37,492 bases of DNA from an uncultured Clostridia bacterium (GCA_910587195.1 CAJUKL010000019.1:1-37492), one strand, 5' to 3'; shown: positions 23,348 through 33,044, counted from the first letter of the stretch. Notes: generated by a model not told the origin, from the letters alone. Program-made: numbers and translations.

Positions 23348-25384
23348 ATGCCTAAAGTTAGAATTTATGAGCTTGCAAAAATGTTAAAAATAGAAAACAA
23401 AGAATTGATTGAAAAATTAAAAGAACTAGGAATTGAAGCAAAAAGCCATATGAGCGTTTTAACAGAAGAAGATGCAGCTGTTGTGATGGAAATGTTTGAT
23501 TCTAATAGCATAATTGCACAGGAAAAAAAGGAAGAACCGGAAGAAAAACAAGAGAATCAAAATCATAAAAAAGGGAAACATAAAAAACAAGATTCTCAAA
23601 AAATAGAGGAACAAATCACAGAGGAAGATGTTGGCGTAAAATATATTGGGGAAAATCCTACGGTGAAAGAATTAGCAGAAGTATTAGATAAAAATGCATC
23701 AGAAATCGTCAAGTCTTTAATGAAAAGGGGAATTATGGCTGCTATTAACCAAAATATAGAGTTTGATATGGCTGTTGCGATTGCAGAAGAATTTGATATT
23801 ATTTTGGAAAAAGAGCAAGAAAAGGATATTATGGAGGAAGTATTTGGACAAGAGGAGGAAGATGACGAAAAAGATTTAATAGAAAGACCTCCTGTTGTGG
23901 TTGTTATGGGGCATGTTGACCATGGAAAAACTTCTCTTTTGGACTCCATTCGTCATAGTAGTGTAACAAGTAATGAAGCAGGTGGAATTACCCAACACAT
24001 AGGTGCTTATACCGTACAAATTGATGAAAAACCCATTACTTTTTTGGATACGCCTGGACATGAAGCATTTACAGCAATGCGAATGAGAGGGGCACAAATT
24101 ACAGATATTGCCGTTTTGGTAGTTGCAGCAGATGATGGTGTTATGCCACAAACCATAGAAGCGATTAACCATGCCAAAGCAGCAGGGGTAGATATTATTG
24201 TTGCAATCAATAAAATGGATAAACCTTCTGCAAATCCAGATAGAGTAAAACAAGAATTAACAGAGTATGGACTTTTAGCGGAAGATTGGGGCGGCGAAAC
24301 AATTTGTGTTCCTGTTTCTGCTGTCAATAAGCAAGGCATTGACCAGCTTTTAGAAATGATTACTTTAGTAGCAGAGATGAAAGAATTAAAAGCAAACCCT
24401 CATAAAAAAGCAAGAGGTGCCATTGTAGAAGCACAGCTTGATAAAGGGAGAGGTTCTGTTGCAACTGTATTAGTGCAAAGTGGTACTCTTTGTGTTGGCG
24501 ACCCGATTGTAGCAGGAAGTGCTTATGGAAAAATTAGAGCAATGACAGATGACAAAGGTAGACGCGTAAAAAAGGCAGGTCCTTCTACTCCTGTTGAAGT
24601 ATTGGGACTTTCAGAAGTGCCAACAGCAGGTGATACTTTTTATGTAGCAGAAAATGAAAAACAAGCAAGACAAGTTGCAGAAAGTGTTATTGCAAGAAAT
24701 AGAGAAAATTTGATTAAGGATACCCCACAAAAAGTATCTCTTGATGATTTATTTACACAAATTCAGTCTGGAAATGTAAAAGATTTGAATATTGTGGTAA
24801 AAGCAGATGTGCAAGGTTCTGTGGAAGCCGTGCGCCAAAGCTTGGAAAGATTGTCTAATGAGGAAGTACGAATCCGCATTATTCATGGTGGTGTTGGTAC
24901 GATTACAGAATCTGATGTCATGTTAGCTTCTGCTTCTAATGCCATTATTATTGGTTTTAATGTACGTCCAGAGCCAGCAGCAAAATTATTTGCAGATGAA
25001 GAAAAAGTAGATGTCAGACTGTATAGAGTCATTTATAATGCGATTGAAGATATTACAGCAGCCATGAAAGGAATGCTTGACCCAGTTTATGAAGAAAAAG
25101 TCATTGGTCATGCAGAAATTCGTCAAATCTTTAAGGCTTCTGGCATAGGTAGCATTGCTGGTAGCTATGTATTAGATGGTAAATTTGAAAGAAATTGTCA
25201 AGCAAGAGTCACAAGAGATGGTATTGTTATATTTGAAGGAGAAATTGAAAGCCTAAAACGTTTTAAAGATGATGTCAAAGAGGTTGCCGCAGGTTATGAA
25301 TGTGCTTTTGTATTGAAAAAGTTTAATGACATTAAAGTTGGCGACCAAGTAGAAGCCTTTAAAATGGTAGAGGTACCAAGATAA
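23348..25384 (+). CDS. infB: Translation initiation factor IF-2
   Basis: IF-2 is the GTPase that places initiator tRNA on the 30S subunit. The 678-residue protein has two IF2_N modules (residues 1-45 and about 105-155) joined by a Lys/Glu-rich linker, then the G domain with GHVDHGKT (about 187-194), DTPGHEAF, NKMD and SAV motifs, and the C-terminal domains for fMet-tRNA binding. The N-terminal region is short compared with enteric IF-2, as is usual in Clostridia. A TTGGAGGTGG ribosome site precedes it, and rbfA follows after 14 bases. Confidence 0.98.
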   Translation: MPKVRIYELAKMLKIENKELIEKLKELGIEAKSHMSVLTEEDAAVVMEMFDSNSIIAQEKKEEPEEKQENQNHKKGKHKKQDSQKIEEQITEEDVGVKYIGENPTVKELAEVLDKNASEIVKSLMKRGIMAAINQNIEFDMAVAIAEEFDIILEKEQEKDIMEEVFGQEEEDDEKDLIERPPVVVVMGHVDHGKTSLLDSIRHSSVTSNEAGGITQHIGAYTVQIDEKPITFLDTPGHEAFTAMRMRGAQITDIAVLVVAADDGVMPQTIEAINHAKAAGVDIIVAINKMDKPSANPDRVKQELTEYGLLAEDWGGETICVPVSAVNKQGIDQLLEMITLVAEMKELKANPHKKARGAIVEAQLDKGRGSVATVLVQSGTLCVGDPIVAGSAYGKIRAMTDDKGRRVKKAGPSTPVEVLGLSEVPTAGDTFYVAENEKQARQVAESVIARNRENLIKDTPQKVSLDDLFTQIQSGNVKDLNIVVKADVQGSVEAVRQSLERLSNEEVRIRIIHGGVGTITESDVMLASASNAIIIGFNVRPEPAAKLFADEEKVDVRLYRVIYNAIEDITAAMKGMLDPVYEEKVIGHAEIRQIFKASGIGSIAGSYVLDGKFERNCQARVTRDGIVIFEGEIESLKRFKDDVKEVAAGYECAFVLKKFNDIKVGDQVEAFKMVEVPR

Positions 25385-25398
25385 ATAGGAGAAAAAAT

Positions 25399-25779
25399 AT
25401 GAAAAATAATAATAGAATTTCCCGTATCAATGATGAGATTATGAAAGAACTTTCTCAGATAATACGTTCTGAAGTCAAAGACCCACGCATTGGCTCTATG
25501 ACAACAGTAATACGTGTGGATACTACAACAGATTTAAAATATTGTAAAGTATTTGTATCTGTTTTGGGCAAGGAAGAAGAAAAACAAAGTGTAATGAAAG
25601 GGTTAAAAAATGCAAGTGGTTTTATGCGGCATTTATTAGCAGAGAGAATTAACTTGCGTTTTACTCCAGAGCTACAGTTTAAATTAGATGAATCTACAGA
25701 ATATGCTATTCATATGAATCAGTTGATAGAGCAGGTTGCAAAAGAAAGAGAAGCACGGGAAGTGAATCAAAATGAATAA
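25399..25779 (+). CDS. rbfA: Ribosome-binding factor A
   Basis: RbfA assists late maturation of the 30S subunit. The 126-residue protein has the type-II KH pattern: RISRINDEIMKELSQIIRSEVKDPRIG, DLKYCKVFVSVLG, then RHLLAERINLRFTPELQFKLDEST. Its stop overlaps the start of the next gene by eight bases (ATGAATAA), so the two are coupled. Confidence 0.97.
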   Translation: MKNNNRISRINDEIMKELSQIIRSEVKDPRIGSMTTVIRVDTTTDLKYCKVFVSVLGKEEEKQSVMKGLKNASGFMRHLLAERINLRFTPELQFKLDESTEYAIHMNQLIEQVAKEREAREVNQNE

Positions 25780-26725
25780 CACATTAGAACAAATCAAAAA
25801 AGGGTTACAATATTGTAATAAAGTTGCTGTCGGGGGACATTTAAACCCCGATGGTGATGCGGTTGGTGCCTGTTTTGCTTTTGCTTATGCGTTGCAAAAA
25901 GAAGGTAAAAAAGTATCCGTTGTTTTAGAAGATTTTTCAAAAAAATATGATATGATAACAGATAAAAAATTATTGCTGCCAAAAGAAGAATATGATAGCA
26001 CCTTTGATGCTTTTGTAGCATTGGATTGTGGAGATAAAGAACGTCTGGGAAAAGCAAAAGCAATTTTTGATAGAACAAAATTAAAAATCAATATCGACCA
26101 TCATGTTAGTAACACTTATTTTGGTGACTATAATTATGTAGATAGTGATGCCTCCTCTACTTCAGAAATTATATATCGTTTTTTAAGAGAGGAAGGAATC
26201 AATCAACAAATTGCTTCTGCACTATATGCAGGTATTTTATATGATACGGCAGCGTTTCGTCATACCTGTACCAGTCCTATGACTATGACAGCAGCGGCAG
26301 AATTAATGACTTATTCTATTCCAGCAAATAAAATTTATACTACCTTTTTTGATAATAGAACTTTTTCTGAATTAAAATTATTAGGAAAAGCGTTTGAAAA
26401 GGCAGAAAAATATTTTGATAACAATGTTATTTACACTTTTTTAACACAAAAAGATATAGAAGAATGTCAAGGCACCAGTAAAGAAGTAGATAGTGTTGTT
26501 AATTTTATAAAAGGAGTAGAGGGAATTAAAATTGCTTGTTTTATTTATGAAAAAGGGGAAAAGGAAGTAAAAGCAAGTTTTAGAGGAGAAGATGGTTTTG
26601 ATGTTTGTAAATTGGCGCAACAGTTTGGTGGCGGCGGACATGTAAAAGCGGCAGGCTGCACCATTTATAGCAGTATAAATCAGGCTTGGCAGGAGATACA
26701 ACAAAAATTAGCAGAATTGTTTTGA
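25772..26725 (+). CDS. nrnA: DHH-family phosphoesterase, oligoribonuclease/pAp phosphatase (NrnA)
   Basis: NrnA degrades very short RNA (nanoRNA) and dephosphorylates pAp. The 317-residue protein has the DHH signatures: GGHLNPDGDAVGA (near 22-34), ALDCGDKERL, IDHHVSN, YAGILYDTAAFRHT, and the DHHA1 glycine-rich GGGGHVKAAGC near residue 291. Its position between rbfA and truB is conserved in Firmicutes. Confidence 0.95.
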   Translation: MNNTLEQIKKGLQYCNKVAVGGHLNPDGDAVGACFAFAYALQKEGKKVSVVLEDFSKKYDMITDKKLLLPKEEYDSTFDAFVALDCGDKERLGKAKAIFDRTKLKINIDHHVSNTYFGDYNYVDSDASSTSEIIYRFLREEGINQQIASALYAGILYDTAAFRHTCTSPMTMTAAAELMTYSIPANKIYTTFFDNRTFSELKLLGKAFEKAEKYFDNNVIYTFLTQKDIEECQGTSKEVDSVVNFIKGVEGIKIACFIYEKGEKEVKASFRGEDGFDVCKLAQQFGGGGHVKAAGCTIYSSINQAWQEIQQKLAELF

Positions 26726-26734
26726 GGGAGAAGT

Positions 26735-27640
26735 ATGGACGGTATTTTTAATATTTATAAACAAAAGGGATTTACTTCCCATGATGTTGTTGCAGTTGTA
26801 CGGAAAACTATACAGCAAAAAAAAGTGGGACATACCGGCACACTAGACCCAGATGCAGAAGGCGTTTTACCTATTTGTGTGGGAAAAGGCACAAAATTAG
26901 CCGACTATATTATGAATGGGAAAAAAAGCTATCGTGCTGTTGTAACACTAGGAGTGACCACCACAACGGAAGATGCTTCTGGCGAAATAATCGAAAAAAA
27001 AGAAGTTGTGTTTGAAGAACAAACCATTCAAAAAGTAGTACAATCTTTTTTGGGCACTTATGAACAAATTCCTCCAATGTATTCTGCCATTAAAATAAAT
27101 GGCAAAAAACTATATGAGTTGGCAAGAGAAGGAAAGGAAATTGAACGAAAAGCAAGAAAAATTACTATTTTTGAAATTCAAATCACAAAATTTATGCCAC
27201 CAAATCAATTTGAAATAGAGGTTGTTTGTTCCAAAGGGACATATATCCGCACACTTTGTGCAGATATTGGTAAAAGATTAAAATGTGGTGCGCATATGGC
27301 TTCTCTTTTGCGCACTTCTTCCGGTATGTTTTCTTTAGATACCGCAATCACTTTGGAACAATTAAAAGAATTGGCAGAAAAAAACCAACTACAAAAAGCC
27401 TTGCTCCCTTTAGAAAAAGCATTAGAACAATATCATAGTATTGTAATCTCTCCTAAAGGAAATAAATTGTTATATAATGGAAATCCTATTGGAGAACAAT
27501 TTTTTGAAAAAACAAAGGGAACAATAAAACAAGGAGAAATTATTTTAGGATATGACAGCAAAAATACATTGATTGGTATTTATAAAATCATAACAGAAAA
27601 AAATAGGCTATATATGAAGCCTTTGAAAATATTGCTTTAA
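26735..27640 (+). CDS. truB: tRNA pseudouridine-55 synthase TruB
   Basis: TruB makes pseudouridine 55 in the T-loop of tRNAs. The 301-residue protein has KQKGFTSHDVVAVVR, the catalytic loop GHTGTLDPDAEGVLP with its aspartate, YEQIPPMYSAIKINGKKLYELAREG, and CSKGTYIRTLCADIGKRL. It has a GAGGGAG ribosome site and a 9-base gap from nrnA. Length and order are normal for the operon. Confidence 0.97.
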   Translation: MDGIFNIYKQKGFTSHDVVAVVRKTIQQKKVGHTGTLDPDAEGVLPICVGKGTKLADYIMNGKKSYRAVVTLGVTTTTEDASGEIIEKKEVVFEEQTIQKVVQSFLGTYEQIPPMYSAIKINGKKLYELAREGKEIERKARKITIFEIQITKFMPPNQFEIEVVCSKGTYIRTLCADIGKRLKCGAHMASLLRTSSGMFSLDTAITLEQLKELAEKNQLQKALLPLEKALEQYHSIVISPKGNKLLYNGNPIGEQFFEKTKGTIKQGEIILGYDSKNTLIGIYKIITEKNRLYMKPLKILL

Positions 27641-27651
27641 AGGAGTCAAGT

Positions 27652-28596
27652 ATGGAACATATTACAGATACAAAAATTAGGCAGCATCAACCTACAGCAG
27701 TTACCATAGGTAATTTTGATGGCTTGCATATGGGACATAGGGCTTTGATTGGGTTGACAAAGCAATTTGCAGAGGAGGAGGAGTTGAAAAGTGTTGTATT
27801 TTCCTTTTCACCACATCCCATGTTTGTTTTTGGCAAACCAGATTTTGCGCTTGTCATGGCACCTTCAGAAAAAGAATATATGATGCAACAAATGGAAGTT
27901 GATGTTTATATTGAATATCCTTTTGACAAAGAATTTTCCTCTATGACACCAGAACAATTTGCTTGTGATTTAATTTTTGACCAATTAAACTGCAAAGTTT
28001 TAATTGTAGGAGAAAATTATAAATTTGGGAAAAATCAGTCAGGAGATTATGAACTTTTACGCATTTTGGGAGAACAAAGAGGGGTAAAAGTAATTTATGT
28101 TCCTTCTGTGCTATTTGAAGGGGATAGAGTAAGCAGTACAAGGATACGGCAATGCTTAAAAGAAAAAAATTTAGAAGAAGCAAACCATATGCTAACTTCT
28201 CCCTATTTTATATTAGGGGAGGTAGTACAGGGAAAAAAATTAGGTAGAACTATCGGTTTTCCTACCATTAATATAAAAGCGCACCCTAAAAAATTATTTC
28301 CGCCAAACGGAGTTTATGCAACAAAAACGTTATACAATGGAAAATTATATCATGGAGTTACGAATATAGGGAAAAATCCCACAGTGGACGGGACGACAAA
28401 AATAGTAGAAACGTATCTTTTTGACTTTAAAAAAATGGTTTATGGAGAAATTGTACAAACATATTTTTATAAATTTATAAGAGAAGAACAAAAATTTCCA
28501 TCAGTGGAAGCATTACGTCAACAAATGGAAAGAGATGCAAAAACCGCTGACGCTTTCTTGAAAGAAAGCTTAGCAAAGAACTTTGTGCGAAACTAA
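27652..28596 (+). CDS. ribF: Bifunctional riboflavin kinase / FAD synthetase (RibF)
   Basis: RibF makes FMN and FAD from riboflavin. The N-terminal half is the FAD synthetase, with GNFDGLHMGHRAL (about 22-34) and the SSTRIRQCL motif near 162. The C-terminal half is the flavokinase, with GRTIGFPTINI and NPTV. It closes the operon, 11 bases after truB. The last 12 or so residues (LKESLAKNFVRN) are encoded by a repeat hairpin that enters the frame near 28547, and the TAA stop (28594-28596) lies in the loop of the second hairpin, so the C-terminus appears to have been remodelled by the repeat. Confidence 0.96.
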   Translation: MEHITDTKIRQHQPTAVTIGNFDGLHMGHRALIGLTKQFAEEEELKSVVFSFSPHPMFVFGKPDFALVMAPSEKEYMMQQMEVDVYIEYPFDKEFSSMTPEQFACDLIFDQLNCKVLIVGENYKFGKNQSGDYELLRILGEQRGVKVIYVPSVLFEGDRVSSTRIRQCLKEKNLEEANHMLTSPYFILGEVVQGKKLGRTIGFPTINIKAHPKKLFPPNGVYATKTLYNGKLYHGVTNIGKNPTVDGTTKIVETYLFDFKKMVYGEIVQTYFYKFIREEQKFPSVEALRQQMERDAKTADAFLKESLAKNFVRN

Positions 28597-29010
28597 CGTT
28601 TCGCTGCTGTGTACGGGAGTTGAGTGGTTGCTTTAGATGAACAAGAACAGAGCACCAATGGTTAAAACTGTCATTCTATTCCGTATGCAAAAGATAAAGT
28701 TTTTGGTCAAGCTTTTTTCAAAAAGCTTGTGGAGTTTGAGGCAACGCCTCAAGGTCTTTTTACGCTTGGAAGCGTGTTTTTGAAGTGGTCTGGAGGAACT
28801 TTTCACAAGTGAAAAAAGTTCCTCCAGAAACTCCTGACTTTCGTTATGTTTTCTTGAAAGAAAGCTTAAAGCTTTTGTGTAAAACTTTATTTTACTGCTG
28901 TATGTTGGAGTTGAATGGTTGCTTTAGAGGAACGACAACGGTTAAAACTGTCATTCTATTCCGTTTGCAAAAGATAAAGTTTTTTATCCAACTTTTTTTC
29001 AAAAAGCTTG
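28547..29010 (+). repeat. Hairpin-mosaic repeat, two successive units, plus orientation
   Basis: Unit one has GCTTTCTTGAAAGAAAGC (28552-28569), GCGAAAC-TAAC-GTTTCGC (28587-28604; other copies have a three-base loop), a CAAGCTTTTT hairpin, TTGAGGC-AAC-GCCTCAA (28736-28752), ACGCTTGGAAGCGT and a long perfect-stemmed hairpin at 28790-28827 (CTGGAGGAAC with GTTCCTCCAG). Unit two, from about 28852, repeats the first modules in decayed form and ends with a mismatched CCAAC/GCTTG hairpin. Nothing else is seen in 28597-29034. Confidence 0.85.
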
Positions 29011-29034
29011 AAGTCCAATGTTTTTTAACAAACG

Positions 29035-29065
29035 AAAATCACTGACTTTTTTAAGCCAGTGATTT
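29035..29065 (-). terminator. Terminator of the 34-residue mini-gene
   Basis: AAAATCACTG (29035-29044) pairs with CAGTGATTTT (29056-29065), with a further CTT/AAG extension after one mismatch. It lies nine bases past the mini-gene stop on the minus strand, and works equally for the plus strand. Confidence 0.7.
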
Positions 29066-29073
29066 TTTTATAC

Positions 29074-29178
29074 TTAATATTCTCTATCTCTTGTGTTTAA
29101 GTCAATGATAGACATTGTTAAAAGTGCAGCAGATACTGCTAAAGATACTGCACTTAATACCAATTTTGTTATTTTCAC
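29074..29178 (-). CDS. 34-residue hydrophobic mini-protein between purL and the repeat block
   Basis: The minus-strand frame starts at GTG (29176-29178) with a near-perfect AAGGAGGAG seven bases upstream and ends at TAA (29074-29076). It encodes MKITKLVLSAVSLAVSAALL and 14 more residues, finishing NTRDREY. The layout is two lysines, a run of about 20 hydrophobic residues, and a charged tail, as in a single-pass membrane peptide or an uncleaved signal. A good ribosome site and a terminator on each side of a tiny frame make it a credible gene. It follows purL by 15 bases, so it is likely part of the purL transcript. I recognise no family. Confidence 0.6.
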   Translation of the reverse strand: MKITKLVLSAVSLAVSAALLTMSIIDLNTRDREY

Positions 29179-29193
29179 AATAGCTCCTCCTTT

Positions 29194-32100
29194 TTATTTA
29201 AAATAATTTACACCAGATACAAATAATTTTTGGTCTTTTTCTCCCAGTACATTTTTATAAAGACCTGCTCCAATTCTTTCAGAATGTCCCATTTTACCAA
29301 ACACTCTGCCGTCAGGACTGGTAATGCCTTCGATTGCCATTATGGAGCCATTTGGATTGTAGCGAATGTCATAGCTTGGATTGCCAGAAGGGTCTACATA
29401 TTGTGTAGCAATCTGTCCATTAGCAGCAAGTTCTTCTAATACGGGCTGTGGCGCAATAAATCTTCCTTCTCCATGAGATACTGGTATAGTATAAATATCT
29501 CCTGTTTCTACACCCCAAAGCCAAGGAGATAAATTAGAAGTAATTTTGGTGTCAACTAGGCAGGAGATATGTCTGCCAATTTGATTGTAAGTCAGGGTTG
29601 GACTGTTTTCGTCAATATCTCTGATTTCGCCATAAGGAACTAAACCTAATTTTACAAGTGCCTGGAATCCATTACAGATACCTAACATTAACCCATCTCT
29701 TGTTTGTAATAAATCCATAACAGCTTCTTTAATGATTGGATTTCTAAAAGTTGCTGCAATAAATTTTCCAGAACCTTCTGGCTCATCACCTGCGCTAAAT
29801 CCACCAGGAAGCATAATCATTTGCGCATTATGAATCATTTTTTCCATTTTTACAATAGTTTGTTCTAATGCCTGCAAAGATAAGTTTGCAATAACAAGAG
29901 TTTCCACCTGTGCACCAGCTTTTTCAAATGCCCGTTTAGAATCATATTCACAGTTTGTGCCCGGAAAAACAGGAATAAAAACACGAGGTTTTGCAATAGC
30001 ATGTCCATGTGTTGCTTTTTGGGATATGGTATAGTTTGGCACAGAAATCGTTTCCTTGTTTGTTATTTTTGTTTTGGTTGGGAAAACGCTTTCTAATGGT
30101 GCTTTCCAAACATTTACAGCCTCTTTGATGTCAATTTCTACATTACCATAGGTAATAACGGGTTTTGCAATCGTTTCTCCCAAAATGATAGCATCCGCAC
30201 CTTTAAAATCAAACACTTTGGAATTTGTTAATTCTAATACAAAGGAACCATATTCTGGTTGAAAAAAGTCTTGCTGTTGTAATTCATCATTTAATTCTAC
30301 TCCTACAAAATTTCCAAAAGTCATTTTGCTAATCGCTTCTGCAATGCCGCCGCTTCTAACAGTATGGGCAGAAACACAGATACCTTTTTGAATATATTCA
30401 TGTACTAAGGTAAATATTTTTTTCAAATAATCATAATCTGGTAAATGGTTTTCATCTAATTTTGCAGGTAAAAAGACTACTTTATTTCCTGGCTTTTTAA
30501 ATTCTGGAGAAATAATGTTTTTTACGTTTTCATAATCTACAGCAAAAGAAACCAATGTTGGGGGAACAGTTCTATCTTCAAAAGTTCCAGACATACTATC
30601 TTTACCACCGATTGCAGCAACATTTAACTCTATTTGTGCTTTAAAAGCACCAATCAAAGCAGCAAATGGTTTTCCCCATTTTTCTGGATTGGTTCCCAAT
30701 CTTTCAAAATATTCTTGAAAAGTTAATCTTGCTTTTTGATAATCTCCGCCAGTTGCTACAATTTTTGCTAATGATTCTACAACTGCAAAGACTGCACCAT
30801 GAAATGGACTCCATTTTGCAATTTCTGGGTGATAGCCAAAACTCATTATAGTAGCGGTTGTGGTATCTCCTTCTAATAAAGGTATTTTTGCAGCCATTGC
30901 TTCTGCTGGTGTTAATTGATTTTTGCCACCAAAAGGCATTAATACGGTACTTGCACCAATGGTAGAGTCAAAACGTTCTACCAATCCTTTTTGACTTGCA
31001 ATATTTAATTGGGTTAAATTTTCAAGCCATGCCTGTTTAAAATCAGTTTCAATTAATGTTTCTGAAACGGAAGTCTTTTTAAAGAAATTATCTCTGGTTG
31101 GCATTTTGACAAGCACATCTGTTTTTTGTGTTGCGCCGTTAGTGTCTAAAAAATCTCTGGAAATATTGACAATATCTTTTCCTCGCCAATTCATAATCAA
31201 TCTTCTGTTATCTGTAACAACAGCAACTTCTGTTGCTTCTAAATTTTCTTCTAAAGCATAGCGAATAAATGCTGCTACATTTTCTTTAGCAACAACAACA
31301 GCCATTCTTTCTTGTGATTCTGAAATCGCTAATTCTGTACCATCTAAGCCATCATATTTTTTGGGAACAGCATCTAAATAAATAGTTAAGCCTTCGGCAA
31401 GTTCTCCAATGGCAACAGAAACACCACCTGCACCAAAATCATTACATCTTTTAATCATTTTGCTAACAGCAGTATTGCGGAATAATCGTTGTAATTTTCT
31501 TTCTGTAGGGGGATTTCCCTTTTGCACTTCTGCGCCGCAAGTTTCAATGGAGGAAATGGTATGTTCTTTGGAAGAACCTGTTGCACCACCACAGCCGTCA
31601 CGACCTGTTCTGCCTCCTACTAAAATAATTACATCACCTGCTTGTGGTCTTTCTCTGACAACATTTTCTTTTTTTGCTGCACCAATAACAGCACCAATTT
31701 CCATTCTTTTTGCAATAAATCCTGCATCATATAATTCTGTAACTTGTCCCGTTGCCAAACCAATTTGATTTCCATAAGAACTATATCCTTTTGCTGCTTC
31801 TGTCACAATTTTTCTTTGTGGTAATTTTCCAGCAATGGTATCAGATACTTTACCAGTTGGGTCACCTGCACCAGTTACTCTCATTGCCTGATAAACATAA
31901 GAACGTCCAGACAATGGGTCACGGATAGCACCACCTAAGCAGGTTGCAGCACCACCAAAAGGCTCTATTTCGGTAGGATGATTATGTGTTTCATTTTTAA
32001 ACATAATCAACCAATCTTCTGTAACACCATCCACATCTACAGGCACCACAATGGAGCAAGCATTGATTTCTTCGGATTGGTCTAAATTATCCAATAATCC

Positions 32101-32967
32101 TTTTTTTCTTAATGCTTTCATACCTAAAACAGCAATATCCATTAAAGTAACATCTCGTTGTGTTTCTTTTTCTCCATAGACTTCTTTTCTTTCTGCCTGA
32201 TATAATTCATAGGCTTTTTGGAAAGGTGTTTTATATTTTCCATCTTCTATAGCAACATTTTCAATTTTGGTTTGAAAGGTAGTGTGTCGACAATGGTCAG
32301 ACCAGTAAGTATCAATCACTCTAATTTCTGTGACAGATGGATTTCTTTTTTCGGTATCTCTAAAATATTGCTGACAAAAAATAAAATCCTCTTGGCTCAT
32401 AGCAGTAGATAATTCTTGGCGCAATTTTTCTAATTCTTCGGGGTTTTTTTCAATAAAGCCTTCAAAGTCTTTTACATCTTCTGGTATATCTGTTTTTAAC
32501 TGCAAGCTATTTGGTTTTTCAAGGGAAGCCTCACGGCTATCGACAGGATTAATACAATAGTTTTTAATTTTTTGCAATTCTTCTACAGAAATTTCCCCTT
32601 TAAGAGCAAACACTTTTGCAACTGCAATAGTAGGTTTTTCTGCTTGGGAAATCAACTGCACACATTGTATTGCGGAGTCTGCTCTTTGGTCATATTGTCC
32701 AGGTAAATATTCTGTTGCAAAGACATGTTCTCCCGCAGAAAAAGGTGCATCTTCATAAACATAGTCAACAGGAGGCTCAGAAAAAATGGTATTTTTGGCA
32801 CTTTGATAATCTTTTTCGCTAATACCTTCCATATCATAGCGTTGCAAAATTCTTAAAGAAGTCAATCCTGTCACGCCAATATTTTCTTTTAGGTCTTCCA
32901 AAAGATGTTGCGCTTCCACATCACAGCCTGGTTTTTTTTCTACATATAGACGTTTTATTTCTTCCAT
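29194..32967 (-). CDS. purL: Phosphoribosylformylglycinamidine synthase, single-chain (PurL)
   Basis: PurL converts FGAR to FGAM with glutamine and ATP. The start giving MEEIKRLYVEKKPG is chosen because AAGGGG lies nine bases before it; an ATG eight codons earlier lacks such a site. The 1,257-residue chain has the N-terminal PurS-like and linker parts, two AIR-synthetase-type domains (DTYWSDHCRHTTF and KNETHNHPTEIEPFGGA in the first; the AIGGKDSMSGTF loop in the second), and a C-terminal class-I glutaminase (VFPGTNCEYD, LGICNGFQALVKLG, PVSHGEGRF). Small PurS and PurQ are not needed. It stands apart from purC-purB, with its own promoter, and no purine riboswitch is seen. Confidence 0.97.
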   Translation of the reverse strand: MEEIKRLYVEKKPGCDVEAQHLLEDLKENIGVTGLTSLRILQRYDMEGISEKDYQSAKNTIFSEPPVDYVYEDAPFSAGEHVFATEYLPGQYDQRADSAIQCVQLISQAEKPTIAVAKVFALKGEISVEELQKIKNYCINPVDSREASLEKPNSLQLKTDIPEDVKDFEGFIEKNPEELEKLRQELSTAMSQEDFIFCQQYFRDTEKRNPSVTEIRVIDTYWSDHCRHTTFQTKIENVAIEDGKYKTPFQKAYELYQAERKEVYGEKETQRDVTLMDIAVLGMKALRKKGLLDNLDQSEEINACSIVVPVDVDGVTEDWLIMFKNETHNHPTEIEPFGGAATCLGGAIRDPLSGRSYVYQAMRVTGAGDPTGKVSDTIAGKLPQRKIVTEAAKGYSSYGNQIGLATGQVTELYDAGFIAKRMEIGAVIGAAKKENVVRERPQAGDVIILVGGRTGRDGCGGATGSSKEHTISSIETCGAEVQKGNPPTERKLQRLFRNTAVSKMIKRCNDFGAGGVSVAIGELAEGLTIYLDAVPKKYDGLDGTELAISESQERMAVVVAKENVAAFIRYALEENLEATEVAVVTDNRRLIMNWRGKDIVNISRDFLDTNGATQKTDVLVKMPTRDNFFKKTSVSETLIETDFKQAWLENLTQLNIASQKGLVERFDSTIGASTVLMPFGGKNQLTPAEAMAAKIPLLEGDTTTATIMSFGYHPEIAKWSPFHGAVFAVVESLAKIVATGGDYQKARLTFQEYFERLGTNPEKWGKPFAALIGAFKAQIELNVAAIGGKDSMSGTFEDRTVPPTLVSFAVDYENVKNIISPEFKKPGNKVVFLPAKLDENHLPDYDYLKKIFTLVHEYIQKGICVSAHTVRSGGIAEAISKMTFGNFVGVELNDELQQQDFFQPEYGSFVLELTNSKVFDFKGADAIILGETIAKPVITYGNVEIDIKEAVNVWKAPLESVFPTKTKITNKETISVPNYTISQKATHGHAIAKPRVFIPVFPGTNCEYDSKRAFEKAGAQVETLVIANLSLQALEQTIVKMEKMIHNAQMIMLPGGFSAGDEPEGSGKFIAATFRNPIIKEAVMDLLQTRDGLMLGICNGFQALVKLGLVPYGEIRDIDENSPTLTYNQIGRHISCLVDTKITSNLSPWLWGVETGDIYTIPVSHGEGRFIAPQPVLEELAANGQIATQYVDPSGNPSYDIRYNPNGSIMAIEGITSPDGRVFGKMGHSERIGAGLYKNVLGEKDQKLFVSGVNYFK

Positions 32968-33015
32968 AATTGTAATCCCCTTCATACACAATCTATTTTT
33001 TAATGTTATTGTAAT

Positions 33016-33044
33016 ATTGTACCATGTTATGCTACTCTTGTCAC
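33016..33044 (-). promoter_or_regulatory. Promoter of purL
   Basis: On the minus strand GTGACA (33039-33044), 17-base spacer, TACAAT (33016-33021). A repeat copy starts at 33044, directly against the -35 box. Confidence 0.6.

Noticed and set aside
28785..29045. Open frame in the ribF downstream repeat
   Set aside because: It is made only of repeat modules, with no ribosome site and no protein-like composition. The same holds for frames at 33131-33391 and 35870-36073.
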